Shown: positions 1-10,300 of the stretch, in pieces | Layout: each line of letters begins with the position of its first letter | Numbering within the stretch: the stretch's first letter is position 1 | Origin: Rhabdornis inornatus | Taxonomy: Eukaryota; Chordata; Aves; Passeriformes; Rhabdornithidae | Length of the DNA stretch: 64,000 bases | Reading direction: 5' to 3' | NCBI GenBank assembly: GCA_013397075.1 | Contig: VWZS01005932.1 | Location: 198,570-262,569, forward strand | The notes under the pieces: model-generated | Told to the model about the DNA's origin: nothing | Seen by the model: the letters and a program-made list of their open reading frames with translations, nothing else | Database searches by the model: none | Translations under genes and position numbers: made by a program

Positions 1-151
1 GATCCGGGGCTTGCCCTGTGCAGCCGCCGGGTCCCGCCGCCGGGACGGCGAGGGAGCCACAAGGTCGAGCCCGCGGCCCCGGCAGAGCGGCCCCAGCCCC
101 GAGCGGGGCTCCCCGGCACCGGCTGAAGCCCACGGGCTGCTCCGTGCCACC

Positions 152-3100
152 ATGGCCCGCGGGAAGAGGGACCCGGTGCTGCTGTCCCCCGCCGAGGGCG
201 AGGGTCCCCGCACGGCTGGGGACGGCCGGCGGTCCGCGGAGGAGGAGGAGGAGGAGGAGGAAGACGGACACCTCCCGGGGCTGCCCCGCGACGACCTCAC
301 CAAGAGCATGTCGAGCTCCTCCGTGTCCTCCTACCACTCCGCCCTGTGCTCGGACGGCACGGAGACCTTCAAGGACTGCCTGGAGTTCCTGGACGAGGAG
401 GGATCGGCCGGCCGGGCTGCCCCGGGGCGCTGGGCTCCGGCGGGGGCCCCCGGCGTGGCCCCGCCGCCCGGCCCCCTCGCCCGCCCGCAGCGGGCTCAGC
501 TGTCCAGCGCGGCTAAGAATAGCCCAGCGCCGGGCCAGGGGGGCAGGATGGGTCCCCTCGGTGGGGACCGGCAGCCCGTGCCGGCCGCGGCCGCCGCCGG
601 GGAGCCGGCCGTGCCCCGGCAGCCCGGGGCGATGCTCGCCGGGGTTCCCAGCGACTCGGACGAGGTGGACGGCGAGGTGCAGGCGCTGACGGCCAGGGCT
701 TTCCGCAGCCTCTCGGGGCTGCCCGGAGCTCGCCTGGACATGTGCAGCTCCCACACCTCCTCCAGCCTCTCCAACTCGCTGTCGGAGGACGGCGGGCGGC
801 CGCGGCGGTGGGCGGCGAGCGCCGGGGAGCTCCGGGCAGCGGGGACAGCTCTGCACGGCAGGGTGGGCTGGCCTTTCCCCGCCGGCCTGGACGCGGAGCT
901 GCTGGGCAAAGAACAGTTCGAGTGCGTGGACGTGGAGCTGGAGAGCGGCGAGGCCAGGAAGGGCCACGGCAAGAAGAGGACGGTGCCCAAGCGGCAGATC
1001 CTGCTGAAGAGGAAGGAGAGGAAGGAGACGGGCTTTGGCCCGCGGGGGGATGGCCCAGCGCCGCAGCCCCCCGCCAGGAAGGAGCCCCCCGGCAAGGGCA
1101 GAGCCGGGGGCGAGGACTTCAGGCTCAACTACCAGCAGTTCATGAAGGCGGCGTCCCTGGGCGCCGACAGGACCAGGGCGGCCTCGTGCCTGGTGAAAAA
1201 CGTGCTGGCCAAGAAGATGCAGTACGAGCAGCGCATCAAGATGGAGCAGAAGGGGCTGCGGGGCAGCTCGACCTCTTCGGGGCCGTCCTCGGCCGGCACC
1301 GACCTGCTGGGGGATGGGCTGGAGGGCAAGTCCAGCTCTCTGTCCCGCTCCGACTGCAGCTTCTCGGCCGAGGACCTGCGGGCCGGGGGGATGCCGGTGG
1401 CCACGGCGGCCGCGGCGAACGCCACCACCACCACCAGCCATCCCACCAAGGGCGTGGTGCTCAGCGAGGCGACGAGGGAGACTGTCTGCAACCTGAGGAA
1501 GACGTTCAACGAGCTCAACCAGAGGATGAAGTACCAGGAGGTGCTGGAAGGCCGCTGGCTGCCCGCGGCGGCGGAGGAGCACACGTCGGAGAGGATCTGC
1601 TACCAGCGAGCCCGCGCCTTGTTCGAAGCCCAGCCTGGGGTGGGGAAGGTGCTGGATGTCGCCCCCCGGTTTGCCAGGGCACCGAGGCCGTGGCCCAGCT
1701 TGAAGGAGCGAGCCATCGGCCCCATCCATTCCCAAAGCCTGCCCTTCAAGGCCGAGAGCCGGGCGCTCCCCGCCGCCCCACCGCGCCGCCCCTTCGCCTC
1801 CTCCCGGGCGCAGGAGGCGAGGACGCTGCAGAGCCAGCCGGAAAAGCCACCAGCAGTGCCCCGCCGGCCGCCCAGCCCCGACAGCCCGGCTCCGCGGGGG
1901 TCCCCGCCGGCCGCGCCCCCCAAGCCGGAGGAGAAGGGGAAGGGGCGCGTCCCGCAGCCCCGGGACGTGCGCAAGCTGGTCAAGAGCAGCTACAGCCTCA
2001 AGTTCGGCACTGCCGGCGCCTCCCGCGGCACCGCGGCACCGGCGAGCAGCGGGGAGCCGCCCCCGGCCACCCCTCTGGTCATCCACTGCACCTCGGTGCG
2101 CCGGGAGCCAGCGCCGGAGCCGGCGGCCGAGGAGGTGCTGGCAGCCCCGGCGTGTGCCCAGGGGCCCGCAAAGCCCCCCGGCAGCCGGGCCGCGCCCTCC
2201 CACAGCTCCCCCATCAACATCACCAGGGTCCAGGCCACGCGGAGGGGAGCGGAGCCGCCGGCATCGCCCCCGCGCCGGGAGCGCAGCGAGCTCCGGGTGC
2301 CACCGCGGGCCGAGCGGGTGCCGCACGTGGAGACCCATCTGCACGTCCTGGTGGGCCGGCCCGCCCCGGCGGCCACGGAGAGCCCCCCGGGTGCGAGCAG
2401 CGCGGTGCTGCGAGCAGAGAAGACCGTTCTGCTGCCTCCGCCAGCGAGCAGCCCCGCCGAGGGAAAGGAGCTGCGCGGCCGCGGCAGCACCGGAGCGCTC
2501 CGCGCTGCAGAGGGGCCGCAGCCGCTGGGGCAGCGGAACGGCAGCGGGGACAGCCGGGACAGCCGGGACAGCCGGGAGCCCCGAGCCGGAGCTGCGGCCC
2601 AGCCCCGAGCCGGCGAGCAGCGGCAGCAGCAGCCCGGGGGCCGGCGGGTGTCGGTGGGCAGCAGCGGGGGCTCTGCCGGTGGCACCGGCCCCGCCGCCCC
2701 GCTCCGAGCCGGGGACAGCAGCGGAGGCTCCCCTGGGCGGCCGCAGGAGCACAGGGAGGCCTGGGAGCGCTCGCCGCAGTGGCCGGCGGCTACAGAGCCT
2801 TACCCGCCCGCTGGCCAGGCAGAGAACTCCAACTACTTGGCGATCCCCGAGAGAGCCCCCAAATCCACGCTGATGCCAAAGCTGTCCTCGGTCCCCAACC
2901 CAGCCAGTGCATCCTTTGGGACCCCCTTTGTCCCCAGCACATCTTTTGGGGCTCCCTCAGCCCCCAGCCCAGCCAGTGCATCCTTTGGGACCTCCATGGT
3001 CGCCAACGTGACCAGCTCATCCTTTGGCTTCCCATCAGCCTCCAGCCTGGCCAGCACATCATTTGGGACCCCCTTGGTTTCCAACTCCAACAAGTCTTTT

Positions 3101-4718
3101 GGGGCCCCTCTGGTCCCCAATCCATCCAGCACATCCTTTGGGAACTCCTTGGTCCCAAATGTATCCAGTGCATCCTTGGGGAACTCCCTGGTCCCCAATC
3201 CATCCAGCACATCCTTTGGGAGCTCCTTCGTCCCCAATCCATCCAGCACATCCTTTGGGAACTCCTTGGTGCCAAATGTATCCAGTGCATCTTTTGGGAA
3301 CTCCTTTGTCCCCAATCCATCCAGTGTGTCCTTTGGGAACCCCTTGGTGCCAAATGCATCCAGTGCATCTTTTGGGAGCCCCTTGGTCCCCAATCCATCC
3401 AGCACATCCTTTGGGCCTCCGTTGGTTCCAAACGCATCCAGTGCATCCTTTGGGAGCCCATTGGTCCCAAATCCATCCAGCACATGCTTTGGGAACTCCT
3501 TGGTCCCCAATCCACCCAGTGCATCCTTTGGAAGCCCCTGGATCCACAATCCACCCAGTGCATCCTTTGGGTCTCCCTTGGTGCCAGCTCCATCCAATGT
3601 ATCATTTGGGTCCCCCTTGGTCCCCAATCCTTCCAGTGCATCCTTTGGGAACCCCTTGATCTCCAATCCATCCAGTGCATCCTTTGGGAACCCCTTGATC
3701 CCCAACCCAGGNGTCCCGCCGGTGGCATCACCCACCGGGCTCTACCAGGCACCTTTCAACCCCCTGCTCGTGGCCCCGGGGGTCTGTAGCCCACCCTACA
3801 GCGGCTTCCCGGGGCTGCCGGCACCGCCGCCCGCCGCCCCCTCCCCGCCGCGCCCCTCGCTGCCGGCTGCCGACACCCCCGCGACCCCCGGCTCGGCTCC
3901 CAAGGGCGAGGGGCCGTCCCCTGCCGGGGGGCCCGACTGTGGCTACCTGGAGAGCCTGTNTTCCAAACGCATCCAGTGCATCCTTTGGGAGCCCATTGGT
4001 CCCAAATCCATCCAGCACATGCTTTGGGAACTCCTTGGTCCCCAATCCACCCAGTGCATCCTTTGGAAGCCCCTGGATCCACAATCCACCCAGTGCATCC
4101 TTTGGGTCTCCCTTGGTGCCAGCTCCATCCAATGTATCATTTGGGTCCCCCTTGGTCCCCAATCCTTCCAGTGCATCCTTTGGGAACCCCTTGATCTCCA
4201 ATCCATCCAGTGCATCCTTTGGGAACCCCTTGATCCCCAACCCAGGCTCATCCTTTGGGTCTCCCTTGGTCAGCAACCCAGTCCCCACTTCCCTTGGGCA
4301 TCCATCAGTCTCCAACGTGGCCGGCTCTTTCTTTGGATCCCCTTTTGTCCCCAACCCAGCCAGCGCCCTGCTGGGAACTGGTGCCTATCCCCTTCTAGGT
4401 GGGGAAGTGCCCTGGAGCAAGCCCAGCCCTGAGCCCCCCCTGCCCCGGCCCCCCGAGGGCCCGGCTGCTGTGGATCCCCCGGCCCAGCCCCGCCTGGAGG
4501 ATGCTCCTCATTTCCNCTCGCTGCCGGCTGCCGACACCCCCGCGACCCCCGGCTCGGCTCCCAAGGGCGAGGGGCCGTCCCCTGCCGGGGGTCCCGACTG
4601 TGGCTACCTGGAGAGCCTGTACTACATCCCCACGGGGATGCGAGCCAGCCCCGGCCCCGAGCAGCCCCCGGGCCGCGCCAGCCCCGCCGCGCCCGAGGGG
4701 TCTCTGCTCCGGATGTGA
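152..4718 (+). CDS. PROB1: PROB1, proline-rich basic protein 1 (contigs misordered inside)
   Basis: Single-exon reading frame for a large, proline-, serine- and arginine-rich, probably disordered protein of unknown biochemical role. I chose the ATG at 152 because it sits in a near-perfect Kozak context (gccaccatgg); the frame is open further upstream to position 11. Identification rests on blocks shared with mammalian PROB1: EQFECVDVELE followed by RTVPKRQI (about 905-1000) and APRPWPSLKERAI (about 1680-1715). Its position next to MZB1 fits too. Other visible parts are a poly-Glu run (238-261), a serine-rich SSSSVSSYHSAL block, a lysine-rich helix around 1130-1250, and about 25 SFG repeats from 2890 on. 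Two contigs are swapped (single Ns at 3712, 3960 and 4516). Read as 152-3711, 4247-4515, 3713-3855, 4517-4718, the frame stays open to the TGA at 4716-4718. That gives about 1,390 residues, against about 1,015 in human. Confidence 0.85.
2890..4375 (+). repeat. 39-bp coding tandem repeat (SFG repeats of PROB1)
   Basis: A 39-bp unit encodes 13 residues of the form SFGxPLVPNPSSA. About 21 SFG (or SLG) units lie between 2890 and 3711. Four more variant units follow at 4247-4375, after removing the falsely duplicated stretch 3961-4246. The first six units are irregular in length; the later ones are nearly uniform. Because the unit is a multiple of three and lacks stops, several other frames are open across it on both strands; these are shadows. 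Confidence 0.9.
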
Positions 4719-5085
4719 CAGGAGGGACCCGCGGGGATGTCCCCTCCCTCCCACGGCCGGGCTTGTCCCAAAATCTGCATCACCCCCTGGCCAAGGCTGA
4801 GCGGGAAAAGCGCCCGGGGTTAGCGGGCACTGGTTGGACTTCAGTGGCTTCTCATGGAAATGGGGACAAAAAGGGTTTTTTTCCGGTGTGAGCACCTGGC
4901 AGCCCTAGGGGGACATGGAGGTGCGGGACCCGGGCAGCAAAGGCACCGCACAGGCCCTGCTGTCCCCTGTCCTGCCATCCCAAGGATGACCCTGGCTGGC
5001 TGGCACGGGGAAGGATGGCCTGGCCACCCCCAGCCCCTGCTGCAGCACAGACATCCCAAAATAGTAATAAAAATGCTCAAACAGC
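4719..5085 (+). other. PROB1: PROB1 3' untranslated region with poly(A) signal
   Basis: Non-coding sequence following the PROB1 stop. A canonical AATAAA lies at 5066-5071, so the transcript probably ends within about 30 bases of it. The exact cleavage site is inferred. Confidence 0.6.
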
Positions 5086-5224
5086 ATTAAATCTGCTTAT
5101 TCATCCTGTGCTTGTGTGGTTTGTAAAGGGAGGTGAGGGGCTGACACACTTGGAACCTGCAGTCCGTCTGTCTGTCCTGGAGTGTCCACCAGAAAAATTC
5201 CAGCCCCTGGGAGCAGGAGGGGAC

Positions 5225-5575
5225 CCCAAAATCCAGACCAAAGCCCAGCCCTGAGCGCCAAACCACAACCATGAGCCCCAAACCACAACCACGAGCCTCA
5301 AATCCCAGCTCTGAACCCCAAATCCCAGCCCTGAGCCCCAAATCCCAGCCCTGAGCCCCAACCATGAGCACCAAACCACAACCACGAGCCTCAAACCCCA
5401 GTCCTTAACCCCAAATCCCAGCCCTGAGCCCCAAATCCCAGCCCTGAGCCCCAGCCATGAGCACCAAACCACAACCACGAGCCTCAGACCCCAGTCCTTA
5501 ACCCCAAACCCAGTCCTTAACCCCAAATCCCAGCCCTGAACCCCAACCACGAGCCCCAAACCCCCATCCAGCACG
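5225..5575. repeat. Degenerate minisatellite, 'CCCAAATCCCAGCCCTGAGC' type
   Basis: Short units (about 17-20 bp) of the form ccccaaatcccagccctgag alternate with accatgagcaccaaaccaca and acgagcctcaa variants. They form a higher-order array that repeats two to three times. It sits in the roughly 820-bp spacer between the PROB1 poly(A) signal and MZB1. No coding potential is supported. Confidence 0.8.
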
Positions 5576-5756
5576 AGCCCCTATAGGCTCACACCATCCC
5601 AACAAGGATTGAGGAGAAGGGATCAGGCACTACAGGACTGAGTCACAGCAAAAACCTCCTGGAGAGGTCGGGGACACCCCATGCACATCCCCCCTTCCTG
5701 CCGCGACGCCCCAGCCGGATGCAGGTGTGTGCTGGCCGCGCTTCAGCGCCGCTCGC

Positions 5757-5880
5757 CAGCCCCGGGGGGTTTGTAGCCACCGCCTCGGAGGAGTTTATAG
5801 CCCGCCCCGGGGGGTTTATAGCCGCCGCCCCGGGGGCTATAGCCCGCCCTGGGGGTGTTTTAGCCACCGCCCCACAGTTT
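5757..5880 (+). promoter_or_regulatory. Tandem repeats with TATA-like cores directly upstream of MZB1
   Basis: Four to five imperfect units of about 23-29 bp run up to the MZB1 start. Each pairs a GC-rich half (cgccccggggg) with a gtttatagcc-type half: ttgtagcc, ttatagcc, ttatagcc, ctatagcc, ttttagcc. They end 15 bases before the MZB1 ATG at 5895, so they overlap the core promoter or 5'UTR. That they act as TATA elements is inferred from sequence and position only. Confidence 0.55.
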
Positions 5881-5894
5881 CGGAGCACGGCAGG

Positions 5895-6926
5895 ATGCGG
5901 GCGGCGCTGGCAGCGTGGCTGGTGCTGAGCCTGCTGGGGGGCACAGGGGCCCAGGGCATGTGCGGGGACCCCCCCGCAGCCCCGTCCCGCTCCATCCCCG
6001 CGCCCCAGCTCAGCCCCGAGGAGCGGCTCTCGCCCCACATGCCCCAATCCCTGCGCTGTGACGCCTGCCACGCCATCGCCTTCCAGGTGGGGACTTGGGG
6101 GACAGGACACCTCGAAAGCGGCACAGAACTCTTGTGGGGTGGCTTCAGCCTGGGGAGATGCTGCTGCTCCTCCGGGGCACGCTGCTGGTGGATATTCCCC
6201 ATCGGCACCTTAAAAAAGCATTTTGGGTCTCCTCGCTCCTTTTGGGGCCGCACAGAAGGGGGTGCAGACCCCAGCCCGGCTCGGGAGCAGGGTCGTGGAC
6301 AGGCTGCCACCCTCGCTGCCCGGATTCTGCATTTTTTCACCCCAGATCGAGGAGCAGCTGAGCAAGGCAGAAGGGAAGGTGGGCAAGAAGGCTCTGAAGG
6401 AGTCGGACTACATAGAGGTGCTGGAGAGGAGCTGCTCACAGGACTGGGAGAGGTGAGCGGGGTGTCCCTGGCATGCGGGTGTCCCCGGGTACCAGGGCTC
6501 AGAATGTCCCTGCGTGCCCCGGGGATGTCCCCAGGGACGATTTTCCTTCCTACCCCCCTCTCTCCGCAGTTATGGGGTGCTGGAGCTGGACGGGGAGAAG
6601 CGGCTGTCGGGGCCGGGGCTGCCGAGCCAGCATCCCCTGAGCGTGCTGGTGTCGGGGGGACCGTGGCCGGGCAGGTAAGTCGGGGTTTGGGGGTACAGGT
6701 GAGCCGGGCACTGTCGCCTCGCCTCCAGGTGACCAGCGCGGCTCCTCGCAGGCTCTCCAAGCTGTGCCACGGCTACGTGGGCGAGCAGGGCGAGGCTCAG
6801 ATCTACAGCGCGCACCGGCGGGGCTCGGCCGCGCTGCGCCAGCTGCTGTGCCACGGCGACAAGGGACCCTGTGCCAGCCAAAAGGAGCGGCCCGACCCCC
6901 GCAAGGCGCTGCAGAACGAGCTCTAG
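5895..6926 (+). CDS. MZB1: MZB1 (pERp1), ER co-chaperone of B cells
   Basis: Four coding exons with consensus splice sites: 5895-6086, 6346-6452, 6570-6674 and 6752-6926, giving 192 residues (human about 189). Residues 1-20 form a signal peptide (hydrophobic AALAAWLVLSLLGG core). A CxxC pair (CDAC) follows near residue 55. Family blocks include RSC-x-DW-SYGV, RLSGPGL, VSGGPWPGRL and YVGEQGEAQIY. In mammals MZB1 is a saposin-fold ER protein that helps GRP94 and assists IgM assembly, integrin folding and calcium handling. The protein ends in QNEL, a variant of the REEL-type ER retrieval tail. It lies between PROB1 and SLC23A1 on the same strand, as in human. A possible poly(A) signal ATTAAA is at 7166-7171. 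Confidence 0.92.
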   Translation: MRAALAAWLVLSLLGGTGAQGMCGDPPAAPSRSIPAPQLSPEERLSPHMPQSLRCDACHAIAFQVGTWGTGHLESGTELLWGGFSLGRCCCSSGARCWWIFPIGTLKKHFGSPRSFWGRTEGGADPSPAREQGRGQAATLAARILHFFTPDRGAAEQGRREGGQEGSEGVGLHRGAGEELLTGLGEVSGVSLACGCPRVPGLRMSLRAPGMSPGTIFLPTPLSPQLWGAGAGRGEAAVGAGAAEPASPERAGVGGTVAGQVSRGLGVQVSRALSPRLQVTSAAPRRLSKLCHGYVGEQGEAQIYSAHRRGSAALRQLLCHGDKGPCASQKERPDPRKALQNEL

Positions 6927-7356
6927 CCCGGCACGGTTAATGCTTAATGCCCGGTGACCTTCGGAGCCGACTTCGTCCCCGGCCGACACGCGTGCCGGGA
7001 GGGAGGCGGGCGCCTTCCCGCTGTCGCTTGTCGCCGATGTCGCCGCTGTCGCTCGACGCCCGGCCCGGCCGTGCCCGCAGCAGCGCGGACTCGGCCCGGG
7101 CGAGCTGGGAATTACTCTGTAACCCGCGGGCTCTAATGTTTCACCACCGCGCGGGTGCAGTCCCAATTAAAGGAGTTAATGGCTGATCCGTGCCGGGGCT
7201 GCGCTCGCCGGTTTCACAACCCCCAGCCAATGGTCGCCCTCCCGCCCGCCGCCCTTGCCACCGCCACCGCCCGGCCTTTGGGTGACTAAAGTCCTTCCCA
7301 CGGCCATAAAACCGCCCCGAGCGGGGACATCGCCGCCGGGGACGCGTCGCCGGAGG
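6927..7356 (+). promoter_or_regulatory. MZB1 3' end and SLC23A1 core promoter
   Basis: This short spacer holds the MZB1 3'UTR (ATTAAA at 7166-7171) and then a compact promoter for SLC23A1. A CCAAT box lies at 7227-7231 and a TATA-like CATAAAA at 7305-7311, about 46 bases ahead of the proposed ATG at 7357. That spacing implies a very short 5'UTR if this TATA is used. The region is GC-rich. Confidence 0.5.
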
Positions 7357-10300
7357 ATGGGGACCCGCTCGGGAGACCGGGCTCAGCCCCAGGTGAATGC
7401 AGGCGCCGTCCCTGTTCCCATCCCTGTCCCCATCCCTTCCCTTCCCCGGCGGCATCCCAGGGCGGTGGGGAGAGAGGTGGTGGCCGGGCACGCTGGCCCC
7501 AGCGATGGCCAGCACAGGGTCAGGATGCCCTGCTGGGGCTGGCAAAGGCCAGGGTGAGCCTGGGGACTGCGGTGAATCCCGGGACCGAGGGGACACGCTG
7601 GAACGCTGCGGCTGGGGCTGGCTGTGCCACCTTCCCCATCACCCGCAGGGGGGGATCCCCCTGCGCACTTTCCAGGAACAAAACACCACGTGGGGGATCC
7701 GTGGGTTTGGGAGCCCAGAGCCCTCTCGGGGGTCAGAGCGGGCACAGGCGGGGAACACGCCGGGCCATGGCTCGGTGTCACCCGCACCCCTCAGAGCAGA
7801 GCCCGGCCCCTGTCCCGAGGGACACCTGGGTCCACACTGACCCCGCTCCCTCCTCATCCTCACTGCCAGAAGGGGAACTTGGCTCTGGCCCCCGCGGGCT
7901 CCCCGCACGCCCCTGGGAAGGAGCTGCCTGCGGCGGGCAGGGTGAGTACGGGGGCACCCCGTGGGCAGCCCCACACCCCAAATCCATCCGTGACACACCT
8001 GCGGATGGACACCGGCCAGCCGGGACCCCTCCCATCCCTGCGGGCACAGGGGCTCCCATGGGGCAGGGAGAGGTGCCCGTCCCCGCACGCAGCCCCGGGG
8101 TGAGACAGGCTGAGCTGTGCCCCCACAGCAGGACCCCGGGGCGGGCACCAGGCCCCCCCGGCCGGAGCTGGACATGCTCTACAAGATCGAGGACGTGCCC
8201 CCCTGGTACCTCTGCATCCTGCTCGGCTTCCAGGTACAGCCTGGGAGGTGGCAGACCCCAAATCCCCGTTCCCCGCGGTGTGGGGCACCCCCGAGCCCCG
8301 CTGAGACCCCCCTCGCCCCCAGCACTACCTGACCTGCTTCAGCGGCACCATCGCCGTCCCCTTCCTGCTGGCCGAGAGCATGTGCGTGGGCAAGGACCAG
8401 CTCACCGTCAGCTACCTCATCGGCACCATCTTCACCTGCGTGGGCATCACCACCCTCATCCAGACCACCGTGGGCATCAGGTAGAGCCGCGGCCCCGGCG
8501 GGCCCCCCTGGCCAGCCCCGGGCTCGGGTGCAGGCGTCCCTCTGTCCCCCCAGGNCGCATTGCCACCATCCTGCCAACCGCCCTTCCACCGCAATGCCAC
8601 CGCAATGCCGCCACCCTGCCACCGCCCTGCTACAGCCCTGCCACTGCAATGCCACCGCAATGCCACCTCCCTGCCACTACCCTGCCACCGCATTGCCACC
8701 ATCCTGCCAACCGCCCTTCCACCGCAATGCCACCGCAATGCCACCACAATGCCACCGCAATGCCACCTCCCTGCCACTACCCCGCCACCCTGTCACTGCC
8801 TTGCCACCGCCCTGCCACCGCCCTGCCACCGCCCTGCCACCGCCCCCGCGGCACCCAGGCTCCCTGGCAGGCTGCTGACGCCCTCTCCTGCCCCTCTCCT
8901 TGCCCTGCAGATCCAGGGGGCCATCATGGTGTCCAGCCTGGTGGAAGTGGTCATCGGGCTGCTGGGNCCCTCTTCCAGGCGAGCGCTCTGGCCTTCCTTG
9001 TCCCCGCCAAGTCCATCCTGGCCCTGGAGAAGTGGCGATGCCCGCCTGAAGGTGAGGGCAGGGGGTGCAGGGGGTGTCCGGCTGCTCCCCGCCCGCCGGG
9101 ACCCCCTGACCGCCCTTCATCCCCAGAGCAGATCTACGGCAACTGGTCCCTGCCGCTCAACACGTCCCACATCTGGCAGCCCCGCATGCGAGAGGTACAT
9201 CCGCCCTGCCACCGCAATGCCACCGCCCTGCCACCGCCCTGCTACAGCCCTGCCACTGCAATGCCACCGCAATGCCACCTCCCTGCCACTACCCTGCCAC
9301 CCTGTCCCTGCCTTGCCACCGCCCTGCCACTGCCCTGCCACCGCCCTGCCACCGCCCCCGCGGCACCCAGGCTCCCTGGCAGGCTGCTGACGCCCTCTCC
9401 TGCCCCTCTCCTTGCCCTGCAGATCCAGGGGGCCATCATGGTGTCCAGCCTGGTGGAAGTGGTCATCGGGCTGCTGGGGCTGCCCGGGGCCCTGCTCAGC
9501 TACATCGGGCCGCTGACTGTCACCCCCACCGTGTCCCTCATCGGACTCTCCGTTTTCCAGGCGGCTGGTGACCGGGCTGGTTCCCACTGGGGCATCTCTG
9601 TGCTGTATGGCATGGGGACACGGGGGACAGGAGGGCAGGGGTGTCCGGCACGGAGCCAGGAGGATGTCAGGGCCACGAGGGATCCCGTCTGTCTCTCCCC
9701 TCAGGACCATCTTCCTGATTGTCCTGTTTGCCCAGTACCTGCGGCAGGTCGCCATCCGCGTGCCCGGCTACCGGCGGGGCCACGGCTTCGTCCTGCTCCG
9801 CGTCCAGATCTTCAAGATGTTCCCGGTAGGGACTGGCTGAGAGCATCCCGGGTGGCCCTAAATCCCCCCCCGGTAGCCACACGTGGGCTCGGAGCGGAGC
9901 GGGAGGGAGCCGCTGTGTGCCCCGCAGATCATCCTGGCCATCATGCTGGTGTGGCTCATCTGCTACGTGCTGACCCGCACCGGAGTGTTCCCCAGCCGGC
10001 CCGAGGAGTACGGATACAAGGCCAGGACCGATGCCCGCGGGGAGATCCTGTCCGTGGCGCCCTGGTTCCGCGTCCCCTACCCCTGTGAGTGCCCGGCAGC
10101 CCCGGAGCCCCCCGACACCCCTTTGCCCTGTGCAGACCTGGTGCGGCATCACGGGGGGTGGGGACACACCCGGGGGGCCCAGAGTGTCCCCAAGCCTGAC
10201 CCGCTCTGCCCCCGATCAGGCCAGTGGGGGCTGCCCACGGTGACCTCGGCAGCCGTGCTGGGCATGTTCAGCGCCACGCTGGCGGGTATCATCGAGTCCA

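Noticed and set aside
742..3789. 1,015-residue plus-strand open frame inside PROB1 in another frame
   Set aside because: It is very Gly/Ala/Arg-rich, as expected of an off-frame reading of GC-rich DNA. The PROB1 motifs lie in the 152-based frame.
3961..4246. Apparent extra copies of the PROB1 repeat as a genuine tandem duplication
   Set aside because: The copy appears identical to 3426-3711, ends at single Ns, and breaks the frame. A contig-order error explains all of this.
8911..8966. Second copy of SLC23A1 exon 7 as a mutually exclusive exon
   Set aside because: It is truncated at an N, lies inside exon 5, and has no donor of its own.
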